A DNA stretch of 64,000 nt from Paenibacillus sp. JNUCC-31 (GTDB lineage: Bacteria > Bacillota > Bacilli > Paenibacillales > Paenibacillaceae): assembly GCF_014844075.1 (NCBI RefSeq), contig NZ_CP062165.1, positions 1,922,001 to 1,986,000 on the forward strand, read 5' to 3'. The notes beneath the pieces are model-generated. The model searched no databases. It was not told the DNA's origin and was given only the letters and a program-made list of their open reading frames with translations. The stretch's first letter is position 1; each line of letters starts with the position of its first letter. Of the stretch, positions 34,188-43,738 are shown one piece after another. The position numbers were made by a program, and so were the translations under genes.

Positions 34188-34395
34188 TGTTCACCCCTCC
34201 TTGCTCGGGTTGTGTTGGTGTAACAAGGTTAAGGGGATACAGTCAACTCATCTTATGTAAGGTCAAGGGCGTTGGTTCAGTTTTATCAAAAAAATGGGCA
34301 GTCTTTTATCCAAAACAAATATGCCCTTGCAGCTGATGTTTCCCATCCGCGCAAAGGCATACTTGTTCAAACTCAACTCGGAATTTACCGATTAT

Positions 34396-35355
34396 TTATC
34401 GGTTCATCAAGCCGTCATTGTTGCGGTGCAATATCCCATCGGGATGAACACCATCACGGTGATTGGGGTTCACTGCGTTGGTTGGGAAAATACGTTCAAC
34501 CATCGATTGGAATGAACCAATCATGCCCCTAACCGGTTTCCCGTTACGAATATCGGTGGAATAGCTCTCCACATGCTGAACAAATTCAGGATTAGAGGAA
34601 ACGTATACGTTCTCTACATGAGGTGCATATTGTTTGATTTTTGCCGAGATCTTGGATTTAATCTCTTCTGGTGTGTTGTCATCCGTGCTGTCTACACGTG
34701 CTGTATCACTCTTCATCCCATAGTGGCCATCGCTCATCGAACGTGCATTGCCGCTGTTGGTCAGTCCACGCATCATGCCATAAGATCCAGTACCCATGGT
34801 TCCATAAATACTGCGGTCGTTCCCCATGTGGCTCCGGTCTGTCGCAGCATTCGTGTTCAATCCAGGAGCGATGCCGCTGGTTCTATATGGAGACATGGTT
34901 CCGTTACCACCATTCACACGCATTCCGCCCATATCCTGGTTTAAGCTTTCGGTACGCATGGTACCGTTGGCGCGATTTCCATGGGTTCCGTTCATTTTGC
35001 TTTCCAATTTGCCAGTGTGACCATCTGCCAAACGGACAGCAACATAAGCGTTACGATCGGACAGCATGACTTTTGCTGACTTCACTTCTTTCATTTCGGT
35101 AATACGTTTAGCCAGCTCGTGACTTTCTTTCAGGTTAGTGACGTTATGCATCCGGTAGCTCTTCGCACGAATACCATCCATCCCATTGGACTCAACACCA
35201 TAACGGTTGATGCCTTTCACTTCATGACGAACACTTTGGGTGTGCAGATTTTTATTATCTTTTGTATTCGTTCCACAACCCGTCAATCCGACCATTACGA
35301 AAATTGCAGTAGACAAAGATAAGCTGATTGCTGTCGCCTTTTTGGCTGCTGGCAT
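34396..35355 (-). CDS. YhcN/YlaJ family sporulation lipoprotein
   Basis: 319 residues. A type II signal peptide ends in VGLTGCG (lipobox Cys ~27). The YhcN-type domain is split: LAKRITEMKEVKSAKVMLSD with NAYVAVRLADG in the middle, and EEIKSKISAKIKQYAPHVENVYVSSNPEF toward the C-terminus. Between them is a ~100-residue low-complexity insert rich in Gly, Met, Asn and Thr. It is expected in the spore envelope and its neighbour gerE fits that. The tail (NPNHRDGVHPDG) is His-rich. Confidence 0.88.
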   Translation of the reverse strand: MPAAKKATAISLSLSTAIFVMVGLTGCGTNTKDNKNLHTQSVRHEVKGINRYGVESNGMDGIRAKSYRMHNVTNLKESHELAKRITEMKEVKSAKVMLSDRNAYVAVRLADGHTGKLESKMNGTHGNRANGTMRTESLNQDMGGMRVNGGNGTMSPYRTSGIAPGLNTNAATDRSHMGNDRSIYGTMGTGSYGMMRGLTNSGNARSMSDGHYGMKSDTARVDSTDDNTPEEIKSKISAKIKQYAPHVENVYVSSNPEFVQHVESYSTDIRNGKPVRGMIGSFQSMVERIFPTNAVNPNHRDGVHPDGILHRNNDGLMNR

Positions 35356-35480
35356 GTCTCATCCTCCAATGTTGTTGGTTTTGGTCACAAGGATAGGATG
35401 CACTTCTGTACGTAGCGCTATGCTGAAAGGATATGGAACACCAACCAACCTGTATTTATTTGCACCACCTCTCTTTCCAT

Positions 35481-35520
35481 AAAAAAAGCAGTGCTTGCAA
35501 CAAGTGCAGCACTGCTTTAA
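35481..35520 (-). terminator. terminator of the Gld-type ABC operon
   Basis: AAAGCAGTGCT pairs with AGCACTGCTTT. On the minus strand the stem runs into TTTTTTTATGG. It is 58 bases past the DUF4340 gene's stop. Confidence 0.85.
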
Positions 35521-35577
35521 CCAAATTACTTATCCAGTTGGACTATTCATCATATTAAAGGCTCTGCTTCAATCCAA

Positions 35578-36582
35578 TTACTTGGATGACGGTTCCTTGT
35601 CCGCATTCTTTCCGACAGACGATGCTGTATTCGAATTCTTTATCGAATTCGGAAATTGCTCTGCTTCCTTCAGACTGGTTTTATCCATGGAATAAGCCCA
35701 CTGACCATCCGGGGTTATCACCCAGATCTGATCCGGTTCCGATGCAACGGTAAGCCCCCGATATACATCCGTAACGGCCTCTCCGTTAACCATCTGCTCA
35801 ACAGATAATGTAAAACGGGGCACGGTTCCTTTCAGTTCAGAAGCTTTGTGAACATCGTCCGCAGTGGACAGATTTTTAATTTTGCCAATCAGCGAAACGG
35901 CATCTGTTGTTTCAATTGCTTCACCGTTAAGCGTCCACTTCTGCTCTGCCGTACCCTCTTCAGAAGAAGATTTGAGCATCCAGGTGGCAGCTTCGCCTTC
36001 CCACTCTAGCGAGGTAACATTCGTTTCATCCAGATTAAACGGTGTCGTATCCAGCAGATCATGTCGTGACAGTTCAATATTGCTGATCACTTCCGTTTGC
36101 ACAGCAACGACGGGTCCGGAGTTAACCCGCACATAACGAGCTTCATCAGCTGGCAACTGACCTCCTATGGTCAGCTTGATAACGCGATTATCATTTAATT
36201 GAATGTCCAGCAACGTTGCATTTGTACCCAATCCATATTTATCGAGATCCTTCGGTTCTTCCTCGACAACCATTTCCTGATCCGCACCACTCAAGGCATC
36301 AAGCCAACTGCTTACAGTATACCCATTCAGAGGATAAGCCTTGGGTTCCACCATATTCCAAATACCGTTTTTTAGTTCCAATTTCGAAGTGGAAGGCTCT
36401 GTCCCATGGGATGTGCCTGCATTGGTGTCATGAATGGTGATGGACTGTATGTCTCCAGACTGGATGCCAAGCAACTTCACCTTCTCTGCTTCCTCTTCAC
36501 GAAAATAATTCTGACTGGCCGCATAGACCCAACCGATGATCAAAACCACTACGACCAGAATCGTTGGGAGCCATTTTTTCAT
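35578..36582 (-). CDS. DUF4340 domain protein of a Gld-type ABC system
   Basis: 334 residues with an N-terminal membrane anchor (LPTILVVVVLIIGWVYAAS, residues ~5-23) and a large extracytoplasmic DUF4340 region that begins IQSITIHDTNAG and has GLGTNATLLDIQLND and PADEARYVRV segments. The tail is Ser/Lys-rich. It is the last gene of a four-gene operon; its start overlaps the GldG-like gene's stop by 4 bases (ATGA). Confidence 0.88.
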   Translation of the reverse strand: MKKWLPTILVVVVLIIGWVYAASQNYFREEEAEKVKLLGIQSGDIQSITIHDTNAGTSHGTEPSTSKLELKNGIWNMVEPKAYPLNGYTVSSWLDALSGADQEMVVEEEPKDLDKYGLGTNATLLDIQLNDNRVIKLTIGGQLPADEARYVRVNSGPVVAVQTEVISNIELSRHDLLDTTPFNLDETNVTSLEWEGEAATWMLKSSSEEGTAEQKWTLNGEAIETTDAVSLIGKIKNLSTADDVHKASELKGTVPRFTLSVEQMVNGEAVTDVYRGLTVASEPDQIWVITPDGQWAYSMDKTSLKEAEQFPNSIKNSNTASSVGKNADKEPSSK

Positions 36583-37973
36583 ACCCGTCTACGCCTCCAC
36601 CATAAGAATACACCTATCATAACAAAGATGAGCGGGAATGCGACAATCGCTACGAAGAAAATAATTCTGGCCTGCTGGCCGTTCAGGTATGCCATCTGAT
36701 AACCGGATTGTACGCGTGGTCGGATGGTCACCCCATCCTCTTTTTCACTCAGATAATTAACGGCATTTAGTATAAAGTCCCGATTTCCTCCATTCGCAAT
36801 TTCCGAATCCTGCATGAAAATGGATGATCCCAAAATCACAGCCTTTGGTTTGCCATCGGTAGTATCCGCAGCATATCCGAGTTCGACAGGACCTTGTACA
36901 TCCTGATCCGGATCATTGGATGTCTCATTTTGTAATAGTCCTGCGATGTTTGTCTCCCCATAACTTTCATTCGACGAATGAATGAGCGGTGACAGTTTGT
37001 ATTTGTCCTGCTCTTTACTGGTCAAAGCAATGGACAGGGATAACATCGGGTATAGCTTGCTCTCTGATAGCTTATCCGTGATGGCATGTGTGCCATACTC
37101 AGGCACTACCCAAAGTGGGCCCATTGTACTGGCTTGCTGGTTATCCACCATGACGGCATGCTCATCAACAACACCATAATCCGTCATGAGTGCATCAATA
37201 TTTTTCCATGTCACCTTCATATCCTGATGAAATCCAAGAGACAACAACAACTTACCTCCGTTATTCAGATAAGTGCGAATAGCCTTTAGTTCGCTATCAC
37301 TGATATCCCGCTGTGGACCGATAATAGCAAGCACGTCCGCATCTTCTGAAACCTGACCTGCCTGATTTAGCTGAAGTTCTTCTGTTGTGATATTATTCTG
37401 TTCCAAAGATGCGCGCAGCGTAGTCAGCTGATCCAGACCTAACTCTTCATGCCCTGTCAGGAAGACCATTTTATTCTTTTCCGTCGAAGACAGATTGATT
37501 AAGGCTTGTGTCAGCTTCTCCTCACCTGTGAACTGATACGATCCATCACTACCATCACCAACAGCCGTGAACAGGCTGGCGATATCAATGACTTTATGCT
37601 GATCGCCCTGTTCTAATACGATAGAGCTCCCTGTAATCCCATACTTCGAAGCAAGCGTTGGTTCCTGAGTCAGATTGTACTGCTTCATCTTCAGTTTGCT
37701 GTTGCGTTTCGTGTATTCCTGAACCATATCTGTCACTTCGCGGTTCAAAACTGTATTATTTGCATTTTCGACGGTTAACACCAGGATGTTGACGTCTTCT
37801 TTTACGTTTTTGATTGCAGTAAGTGACTGCTCTGATAAGGTGTATTGCTTGTTGGAAGTCAGATCCAGCTGGAAGCCGCTAAGTGAATTCAGAAACAGAG
37901 TTAGCAAAATAAAGATGCCAATCATCGCTACAGATAGCACAGTACTGTTGGTATGACTTAACCATTTTTTCAT
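36579..37973 (-). CDS. GldG-like ABC transporter auxiliary protein
   Basis: 464 residues from the ATG at 37973, chosen because GGAGGTG lies 5 bases before it. An N-terminal membrane segment (LSVAMIGIFILLTLFLNSL), a large extracytoplasmic ABC_transp_aux/GldG region (LTSNKQYTLSEQSLTAIKNV, VFLTGHEELG, GKLLLSLGFHQD) and a C-terminal membrane segment (IIFFVAIVAFPLIFVMIGVF) followed by an Arg-rich end. It probably works with the permease and ATPase encoded upstream; the substrate of such systems outside gliding bacteria is unknown. Confidence 0.88.
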   Translation of the reverse strand: MKKWLSHTNSTVLSVAMIGIFILLTLFLNSLSGFQLDLTSNKQYTLSEQSLTAIKNVKEDVNILVLTVENANNTVLNREVTDMVQEYTKRNSKLKMKQYNLTQEPTLASKYGITGSSIVLEQGDQHKVIDIASLFTAVGDGSDGSYQFTGEEKLTQALINLSSTEKNKMVFLTGHEELGLDQLTTLRASLEQNNITTEELQLNQAGQVSEDADVLAIIGPQRDISDSELKAIRTYLNNGGKLLLSLGFHQDMKVTWKNIDALMTDYGVVDEHAVMVDNQQASTMGPLWVVPEYGTHAITDKLSESKLYPMLSLSIALTSKEQDKYKLSPLIHSSNESYGETNIAGLLQNETSNDPDQDVQGPVELGYAADTTDGKPKAVILGSSIFMQDSEIANGGNRDFILNAVNYLSEKEDGVTIRPRVQSGYQMAYLNGQQARIIFFVAIVAFPLIFVMIGVFLWWRRRRV

Positions 37974-37977
37974 CTTC

Positions 37978-38694
37978 TCACCTCCACCGCTTCCGTTCCA
38001 CAATCTGAATGCTTAACAGCAGAAACAAACCTGAGAGCGTGACATAATACAGTATATCCGGGCCACTAAGTACACCCTTCGTAAAGCTGTCAAACCGATT
38101 CGTCAGTGCAAAAGGATCCAGCCATTGCTGTAACGCTGATCCGGTATTGCCTGCAAATGAATCAAGCATCCACAATACGAGCAAAATAATAAAACCGGCT
38201 ACCGCAGATACCATCTGATGCTGGGATAGCGTGGAAGCAAACAGTCCAATCGCCATCATGCTTCCGCCCAGAAAGAACAGACCCAGTGCAGACAACCATA
38301 CCGAGGTGAGATCCAGTTCACCGAAGAAAGACATGATTAGCGGGTAAACCAGGCTGCACAAGATCAATACGACAAGAATGGCGAGCGACGCCAGATATTT
38401 GCCAAAAATAATCTCTGTCACCCGTGCAGGTGAAGTCAGCAAGAGTTCATCCGTACCCTGCCTGAATTCCTCGGCCACCAGTCTCATCGTCAGCAACGGT
38501 ACCACAAAAAGCAGCATGGATAACGTATCCCCCAGCACCAGACGGTAATCCACTATGCTTGGCTGGTAGTACACAAAGCTGGAATAGAACAACAGGCTTG
38601 TCATGAGTACATACACGGCAAAAGCAAAATACGACGTCGGTGACAGGAAATAAGCCTGAAGTTCTTTATTGCAAACCGCCATCATTCGTCTCAT
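37978..38694 (-). CDS. ABC-2 type permease (GldF-like)
   Basis: 238 residues with six predicted membrane segments. Family features are KELQAYFLSPTSYFAFAVYV at the N-terminus, RLVAEEFRQGTDELLLTSP in the first cytoplasmic loop, and EIIFGKYLASLAILVVL. It forms the membrane channel of the Gld-type system. Its start overlaps the ATPase stop by 4 bases. Confidence 0.9.
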   Translation of the reverse strand: MRRMMAVCNKELQAYFLSPTSYFAFAVYVLMTSLLFYSSFVYYQPSIVDYRLVLGDTLSMLLFVVPLLTMRLVAEEFRQGTDELLLTSPARVTEIIFGKYLASLAILVVLILCSLVYPLIMSFFGELDLTSVWLSALGLFFLGGSMMAIGLFASTLSQHQMVSAVAGFIILLVLWMLDSFAGNTGSALQQWLDPFALTNRFDSFTKGVLSGPDILYYVTLSGLFLLLSIQIVERKRWR

Positions 38695-39815
38695 TTGGAA
38701 CCCTCCCCTGTATGGGAATCAGACGAAGCACTCTCGGAATTAGTCGATTGCTTCAGTTCTGAAGCGGTGTCCGAATTGACCTCTGCACCTACCGCCTGAT
38801 TGGCGAGTTGCGCTTTATCAGCTTCAGGCTCCTGCAATGCCAGTTCCGATTCGGATTCCGTTGTGGTAAGCTTCAGAAATATTTGTTCCAAACTGAGATT
38901 TTCTTTCTTCATCTCCAGGATTGGCAAGCCTGCACCGGACAAAAGGTAAAAAAGTTCTTCTCGAAAATCATCCGAAGATTCACCGGTAAGCAACATTTTG
39001 ACCGTATCGTCAGCATCGGTAGACGCCTGTCCATCCGCTGCTTGAATGACTTCGCTACGAACCTTCTCCCAAGGTGTCAGCAAGTTATGTAATTGCTGCT
39101 CTGTTGCCTTCACTTCAATCGATACTTTGAATTGTTCACCCAAGGAGGAGCCAAAATGCTGCGGTGAACCGTCCAATACAAGCTGTCCCTGGTTAATAAT
39201 CAACATGCGATTACAAAGCGTGCTCACTTCCGGCAAAATATGTGTACTGAGCAGCACGGTATGATTCTCACCCAGTTCACGGATCAGATCCCGTATTTCT
39301 ATAATCTGATTCGGATCAAGTCCTGAAGTCGGCTCATCTAGCACGAGCAGATCCGGTTTGTGAATAATGGCTCCTGCCAGCCCAAGACGTTGCTTGTACC
39401 CTTTGGACAGCCCGCGAACCAGTTGTTTTTCCCGGTCCTGAAGACCCAACCTGCTAACCATCTCACTGACCCGCAGTTTCACTTCACGTGCCGGGACATC
39501 TCTCAGATGGGCGACAAATTTGAGGTACGAGTGCACCGTCATGTCCGGATAAAGCGGTGGTGTCTCAGGCAAATAACCGATTTTGGAACGGACGCTCCGG
39601 CCCTGATCGTGCACCGATATGCCATCCACTGCAATGGAGCCAGCTGTTGGATGCAGATATCCGGTGATCATTCGCATCGTTGTTGTTTTCCCGGCACCAT
39701 TCGGTCCCAAAAAGCCAACAATCTCACCGCGCTCCATGGTGAAGTCCAGTTGATGCACGCCGTGCCGTCCATCAAATACTTTGCTTACCTGTTTCACTTC
39801 GAGCACATCATTCAT
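38691..39815 (-). CDS. ABC transporter ATPase (GldA/CcmA-like) with a Ser/Glu-rich tail
   Basis: 374 residues. Walker A GPNGAGKTT near residue 36, signature LSKGYKQRLGLA near 133 and Walker B LLVLDEPTSGLDP near 155 are all intact. About 75 residues after the nucleotide-binding domain form a separate domain, then a low-complexity tail rich in Glu, Ala and Ser ends the protein. First gene of the operon, divergent from the glycosyltransferase at 40055. Confidence 0.93.
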   Translation of the reverse strand: MNDVLEVKQVSKVFDGRHGVHQLDFTMERGEIVGFLGPNGAGKTTTMRMITGYLHPTAGSIAVDGISVHDQGRSVRSKIGYLPETPPLYPDMTVHSYLKFVAHLRDVPAREVKLRVSEMVSRLGLQDREKQLVRGLSKGYKQRLGLAGAIIHKPDLLVLDEPTSGLDPNQIIEIRDLIRELGENHTVLLSTHILPEVSTLCNRMLIINQGQLVLDGSPQHFGSSLGEQFKVSIEVKATEQQLHNLLTPWEKVRSEVIQAADGQASTDADDTVKMLLTGESSDDFREELFYLLSGAGLPILEMKKENLSLEQIFLKLTTTESESELALQEPEADKAQLANQAVGAEVNSDTASELKQSTNSESASSDSHTGEGSK

Positions 39816-40054
39816 CCTTTCCCGTTAAAATACCCGTGTGCCATCATCGCTTTCTTCAGATGGTCAACACGGGAAGTTCCTTGTATCTTACGTGCTATAT
39901 CCTAAATACAGCTTAAGGTCTCTTAAAAGAGAGCTTAAAAATATGTGTCTAAATCGTGAACAACCCTTCATTCACCCACACCCTGTACTCTGGGGCAACG
40001 TACCATACAGTACAGGAGCATCAGCACCTGCACAAAAGTCAGAGGGTGAACCGT

Positions 40055-41128
40055 GTGAAAGTACTATTCACATTTTTTGTTCCAAGCGGCGGTGTAGATA
40101 CGTTAAACCGATTGCGTACCGCTGTTCTGCAACGCCACGGCATCGAAGCGCATGTGTTGTATCTGTACCCTGGCTCGGGAATGCAGAACAATAACAACAC
40201 GCCGGTCTTCACCGCTTCCAGTGATGAGGAAATTCACAGTTTGATTCATCATCACCAATATGATGCCATTATTGTCACCTCGGATATCTCCATGCCGGGC
40301 AGACTGAGAGCCCTTGGGTTTAACGGTCGAATTATCTATGAAGCACAGGGGCTCGGAACGCGTGAACAGGCTTTTAAAATGATTCAAATGGGAGTACCTG
40401 ATCTGCATGCATACTGTAATGCTGCAGTCATTCCTCCAACGGATCATCTATTGGAGCTGTTTATCCATATGTGCCCCTGGCTCCATCGGTTTGTCATTCC
40501 CAATATGCTGGATACCAATACCTTTGCTCCAATTTCGGTGGATACCCCGCCCTATCCGGTGCTTGCATGGGTGGGAAGACTCGAACACAACAAAAATTGG
40601 CGAGAATACTTGGCGATATCCAGCAAAATTATTAGTACAATTCCCGAAGCCAGACTATGGTTGTTCCACGATCCCACCTTGGCTAATCCGGAAGATGAGG
40701 CCATGTTCCGACATATGCTAGTGGAGTACGGGCTTGAAGATCGGACTGGTATTTTTATCAACGTGCCTCATTCCGACATGCCTACATTCTATTCCATGAT
40801 TGCAGCTTCCGGGGGAATTATGCTATCCACCTCCCTGCTTGAGGGGTTTGGATACGCCGTTGCGGAAGCGATCAGTTGCGGCTGCCCGGTGCTCAGCACG
40901 GATTCAGATGGTGTCCGTTCCTTCATCACACATAACCGAACGGGAAAATTCTATCCGCTTGGCAACGTGAACGCCGCTGTATCCGAAGCCATAGACCTTA
41001 TGCGTAACAACGAACTAAGGGAGTATATACGCATTCAGGGCAGGCAACATATGGCGCTTTCCTTCTCACCCGATCGATATGCATTGTCATTTCGTGAAAT
41101 GATGACTGCCCTGAGCATTTTCTCATGA
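40055..41128 (+). CDS. glycosyltransferase (GT4-like)
   Basis: 357 residues from GTG at 40055, preceded by GAGGGTGA; upstream in-frame ATG at 39956 adds a segment (FTHTLYSGATYHTVQ) that looks non-family and lacks a ribosome binding site. The N-terminal domain begins VKVLFTFFVPSGGVDTLNRL and the C-terminal domain has LAWVGRLEHNKNWREYL, the donor-binding STSLLEGFGYAVAEAISCG and GCPVLSTDSDGV. This is the GT-B fold, donor unknown. It stands alone, divergent from the Gld-type operon. Confidence 0.88.
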   Translation: MKVLFTFFVPSGGVDTLNRLRTAVLQRHGIEAHVLYLYPGSGMQNNNNTPVFTASSDEEIHSLIHHHQYDAIIVTSDISMPGRLRALGFNGRIIYEAQGLGTREQAFKMIQMGVPDLHAYCNAAVIPPTDHLLELFIHMCPWLHRFVIPNMLDTNTFAPISVDTPPYPVLAWVGRLEHNKNWREYLAISSKIISTIPEARLWLFHDPTLANPEDEAMFRHMLVEYGLEDRTGIFINVPHSDMPTFYSMIAASGGIMLSTSLLEGFGYAVAEAISCGCPVLSTDSDGVRSFITHNRTGKFYPLGNVNAAVSEAIDLMRNNELREYIRIQGRQHMALSFSPDRYALSFREMMTALSIFS

Positions 41129-41139
41129 ATACGGCAAAA

Positions 41140-41170
41140 AGGCAGTTCAGAAAGATTCTCTGAACTGCCT
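41140..41170. terminator. hairpin terminator after the glycosyltransferase
   Basis: AGGCAGTTCAGA pairs perfectly with TCTGAACTGCCT around 7 bases. It is preceded by AAAAA, so it could serve both strands between the convergent genes. Confidence 0.8.
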
Positions 41171-41181
41171 TAGGTTGATCT

Positions 41182-41377
41182 AACGAATCTGACACACGTT
41201 ATTCGCTCTCATTTGCGCCGTTCTGAAATGTAAGGAATTCCAGAGAGGTTATTTCATCGATCAAGTCGCTTTTTAGGCTCTGACGTGCGTTTTAGACCGA
41301 AATAACGTCACTGAAGTTCGTTAGAATTTGCAATCCTTGCGAATCCGCCATTTAATGTTCGCTAGGTTCGTTAGCAC
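41182..41377. repeat. dispersed ~190-bp noncoding repeat, copy B
   Basis: Begins AACGAATC and ends AGGTTCGTTAGCAC, aligning with 27519-27704 in the same order and orientation, with shared blocks spread over the whole length. Also between convergent genes. No open frame. Confidence 0.6.
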
Positions 41378-41445
41378 CTTGCAGCTAAATGGGAAACTCT
41401 TTCGAGACAGCCCTTAATCCGATACCCTATATGTGGTTATCACAA

Positions 41446-42942
41446 TTAGTGACCCATCATCATCGCCGGATCAGGCTGATCCCCGGTTTGAAGGGATTCT
41501 TCCTCCATCCGTTTCGGCTTACGCAGAATCAGACTGAGTACACATCCAAACAAGGCAATGCAAGCGGCCAGGAAGAAGGTATCGTTAAAACCAGCGACCA
41601 ACCCATTAACTACAGCCACCCCATCTGTTGCGCCAGCTGTATTGCTTGCAATATGGGAAGTGAGGAATCCAGTGAGCCCGGCAACTGCAAAAGAAACAAC
41701 GACTTGTTGCGCAGCAGCGGTAAGCGGAGTAACCCGACCTACCAGTTTGCGTGGAGCCGCATTCAGCACGTGCGTGTTGAGCGGCATCATGGACAGACCC
41801 ATACCCAATCCCATCATGACAAGACTAGTAATGATCAGGCCAAGACCCGTCTCTGCCGTAATGGAGGATAGAATAAACAGTGCACCCGAGATGATACCGA
41901 GACCGACAAATGCCAATGGTCTTGCACCAATTTTATCAAATAACCGTCCACCTAACGGCATACCCACACCCGAGGCCAGCGCCTGCGGCAGCAGAATGAG
42001 TCCTGTTTCCAGCGCGGTGTAGCCCTTGATCTGTTGCAGATATAATGGAATCAGAATCATCGCTCCGAACAGAGCGACTTGCGACACCCATGCCAGAATA
42101 ATTCCCCGTGTGAAATCCGAGGATTTAAATACCCGAAGTTCCAGCAGCGGATTTTTGTGCCGAAGCTCAACGATAATGAACAGAATCAGCGCTACGCCCC
42201 CGACAATCACACCTGTCAGTGTAGTTGCAGACGTCCAGCTTGTTCCGCCCTCACTTACACCATATGCGAGCATCGAGAATGCAATGGGTGCCAGAATCAT
42301 GCCAAGCAGATCAAGTGCAGGTGTGCGCCCACGATCCGTATCCGGCAGGAATTTGATACATAGAATAAAAGCGGCAATCCCGATCGGCAGGTTGATCAGG
42401 AAGATCCAGTGCCAGCTGAGGGACTGAATAAACCAACCGGATAATACCGGCCCTAGTGCAGGAGCCAGCAGCATGGGAATACCGAGCATCCCCATGATGG
42501 AGCCTCTTCTTTCAGGAGGAGCCAGACGGAACACCATCGCCATACCAATCGGTGCCACCATGCCTCCGCCAATTCCCTGAATGATACGGTAAATGATCAA
42601 TTGCTCAGGAGACTGTGCGATAGAGCATAACACTGAACCCAGAGTAAACATTGCAATCGTGAACAAAAATACTCTTTTGGCACCAAATCGATCGGTCAAC
42701 CATCCTGCCAGCGGAATGACGGCTGACAGAGCTAACGTGTAACCTGTAACGGTCCATTGGATCGTCTTCAGGTCAGTCTCAAAATATTGAACCAGATTTG
42801 GAATCGCCACGTTAACTACCGTGCTGTCCAGAATGACCATAATCATCCCGACAATAATGGCCAGTAGCGGCAGAATAATCGTTTTAATCGAAAACTCGGC
42901 CGGGTCCTGGGGAACTGCTGCTTGTTGTTTCACTCTCTCCAC
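41446..42942 (-). CDS. MFS drug exporter, DHA2 (EmrB/QacA) family
   Basis: 498 residues with about 14 predicted membrane segments. The family motifs are intact: LDSTVVNVAIPNL in helix 1, GWLTDRFGAKRVF in the 2-3 loop, and the GPVLSGWFIQSLSWHWIFLI antiporter motif C region. It should export drugs or lipophilic compounds using the proton gradient. Four 13-bp iterons (43003-43054) lie 60 bases upstream of its start and may bind its regulator. Confidence 0.93.
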   Translation of the reverse strand: MERVKQQAAVPQDPAEFSIKTIILPLLAIIVGMIMVILDSTVVNVAIPNLVQYFETDLKTIQWTVTGYTLALSAVIPLAGWLTDRFGAKRVFLFTIAMFTLGSVLCSIAQSPEQLIIYRIIQGIGGGMVAPIGMAMVFRLAPPERRGSIMGMLGIPMLLAPALGPVLSGWFIQSLSWHWIFLINLPIGIAAFILCIKFLPDTDRGRTPALDLLGMILAPIAFSMLAYGVSEGGTSWTSATTLTGVIVGGVALILFIIVELRHKNPLLELRVFKSSDFTRGIILAWVSQVALFGAMILIPLYLQQIKGYTALETGLILLPQALASGVGMPLGGRLFDKIGARPLAFVGLGIISGALFILSSITAETGLGLIITSLVMMGLGMGLSMMPLNTHVLNAAPRKLVGRVTPLTAAAQQVVVSFAVAGLTGFLTSHIASNTAGATDGVAVVNGLVAGFNDTFFLAACIALFGCVLSLILRKPKRMEEESLQTGDQPDPAMMMGH

Positions 42943-43002
42943 TCTCTTTTCCGGCCTGGAGGCTTATCTGTGTATGTCTCTCCATCAGCCTTATATTCAC
43001 GA

Positions 43003-43054
43003 CGTTTCAAACTTTTGTTTTAAACCGTCGTTTTAAACCCTTGTTTTAAGCATA
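43003..43054. promoter_or_regulatory. four tandem 13-bp iterons before the drug exporter gene
   Basis: Four units at 43003, 43016, 43029 and 43042, exactly 13 bases apart: CGTTTCAAACTTT, TGTTTTAAACCGT, CGTTTTAAACCCT, TGTTTTAAGCATA. Consensus YGTTTYAAACYYT. The GTTT-AAAC core is near-palindromic. No such regulator gene is adjacent, so the protein that binds is unknown. Confidence 0.6.
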
Positions 43055-43126
43055 GGTTAATTCTAATGAAAATACCTTTGCTGTCAAGCTATTTTTTTAT
43101 TAGATATCTGTATAGGTATGTATGCC

Positions 43127-43158
43127 AAAAAAATGGACCAGGTCTTCATCCTGCTCCA
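43127..43158 (-). terminator. terminator after the small gene at 43196
   Basis: On the minus strand TGGAgCAGG pairs with CCTGgTCCA and is followed by seven Ts. Confidence 0.8.
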
Positions 43159-43195
43159 CCCGTTTTGGTTAATCAAACCTCCGATTGAACTTTTA

Positions 43196-43555
43196 TTAAT
43201 CTGCCAGCTTGATCATCTGGTGTTCCGAAAGTATACCCAGGGTCTGACCGTTTTCACTTCTGCAATACATACGAATCACGAGATGATTCGGCGAAGAACT
43301 ATTGCTGATGATCCTCAGTTCGCACGGTTCCGACGTTACCGACAGGTTATGGATAATGTGATTGGAACTCTCTTTTCCGACCTCAGCTCTCATATGAAAC
43401 AGATAACGATATAGTTCCCCACGGGTGGAACTGACTCCACCGACAAATACATCGACTTCGTCATTTTCGAAATAGGCGATCTCAATGTCCATGTACCTCA
43501 CCGGAACACCAATTTGTAGCAGGTTCTCATGAATCTCCAGCAAATATGCGGCCAT
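43196..43555 (-). CDS. small protein of unknown function
   Basis: 119 residues from the ATG at 43555, which follows an AAGGGGGGG site; a longer reading to 43633 lacks one. Soluble, with YLLEIHENLLQIGVPVRYMD and a run EIAYFENDEVDVFVGGVSST, ending HQMIKLAD. No family recognised. It is on the opposite strand to the adjacent glycosyltransferase and the same strand as the exporter, but has its own terminator. Confidence 0.6.
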   Translation of the reverse strand: MAAYLLEIHENLLQIGVPVRYMDIEIAYFENDEVDVFVGGVSSTRGELYRYLFHMRAEVGKESSNHIIHNLSVTSEPCELRIISNSSSPNHLVIRMYCRSENGQTLGILSEHQMIKLAD

Positions 43556-43738
43556 TGTATATCCCCCCCTTAAGCGCGAACCCTTTCTTAAGATATGGTA
43601 TGCCTTCACTCGTCCGTTGCTATTTGTATTCACCCATTTTAACTATTTACACAGTAATGCCCACCCTTTCGGTTGCCTTTTTTCATAGAATAACAGGATA
43701 GAAGCTCGGCCTGTGCAGGCCCTGACAAGGAGGTACCT

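Noticed and set aside
43003..43054. Iterons as a CRISPR or plasmid origin
   Set aside because: Units are 13 bases with no spacers, and no replication or cas genes are near; an operator array fits better.
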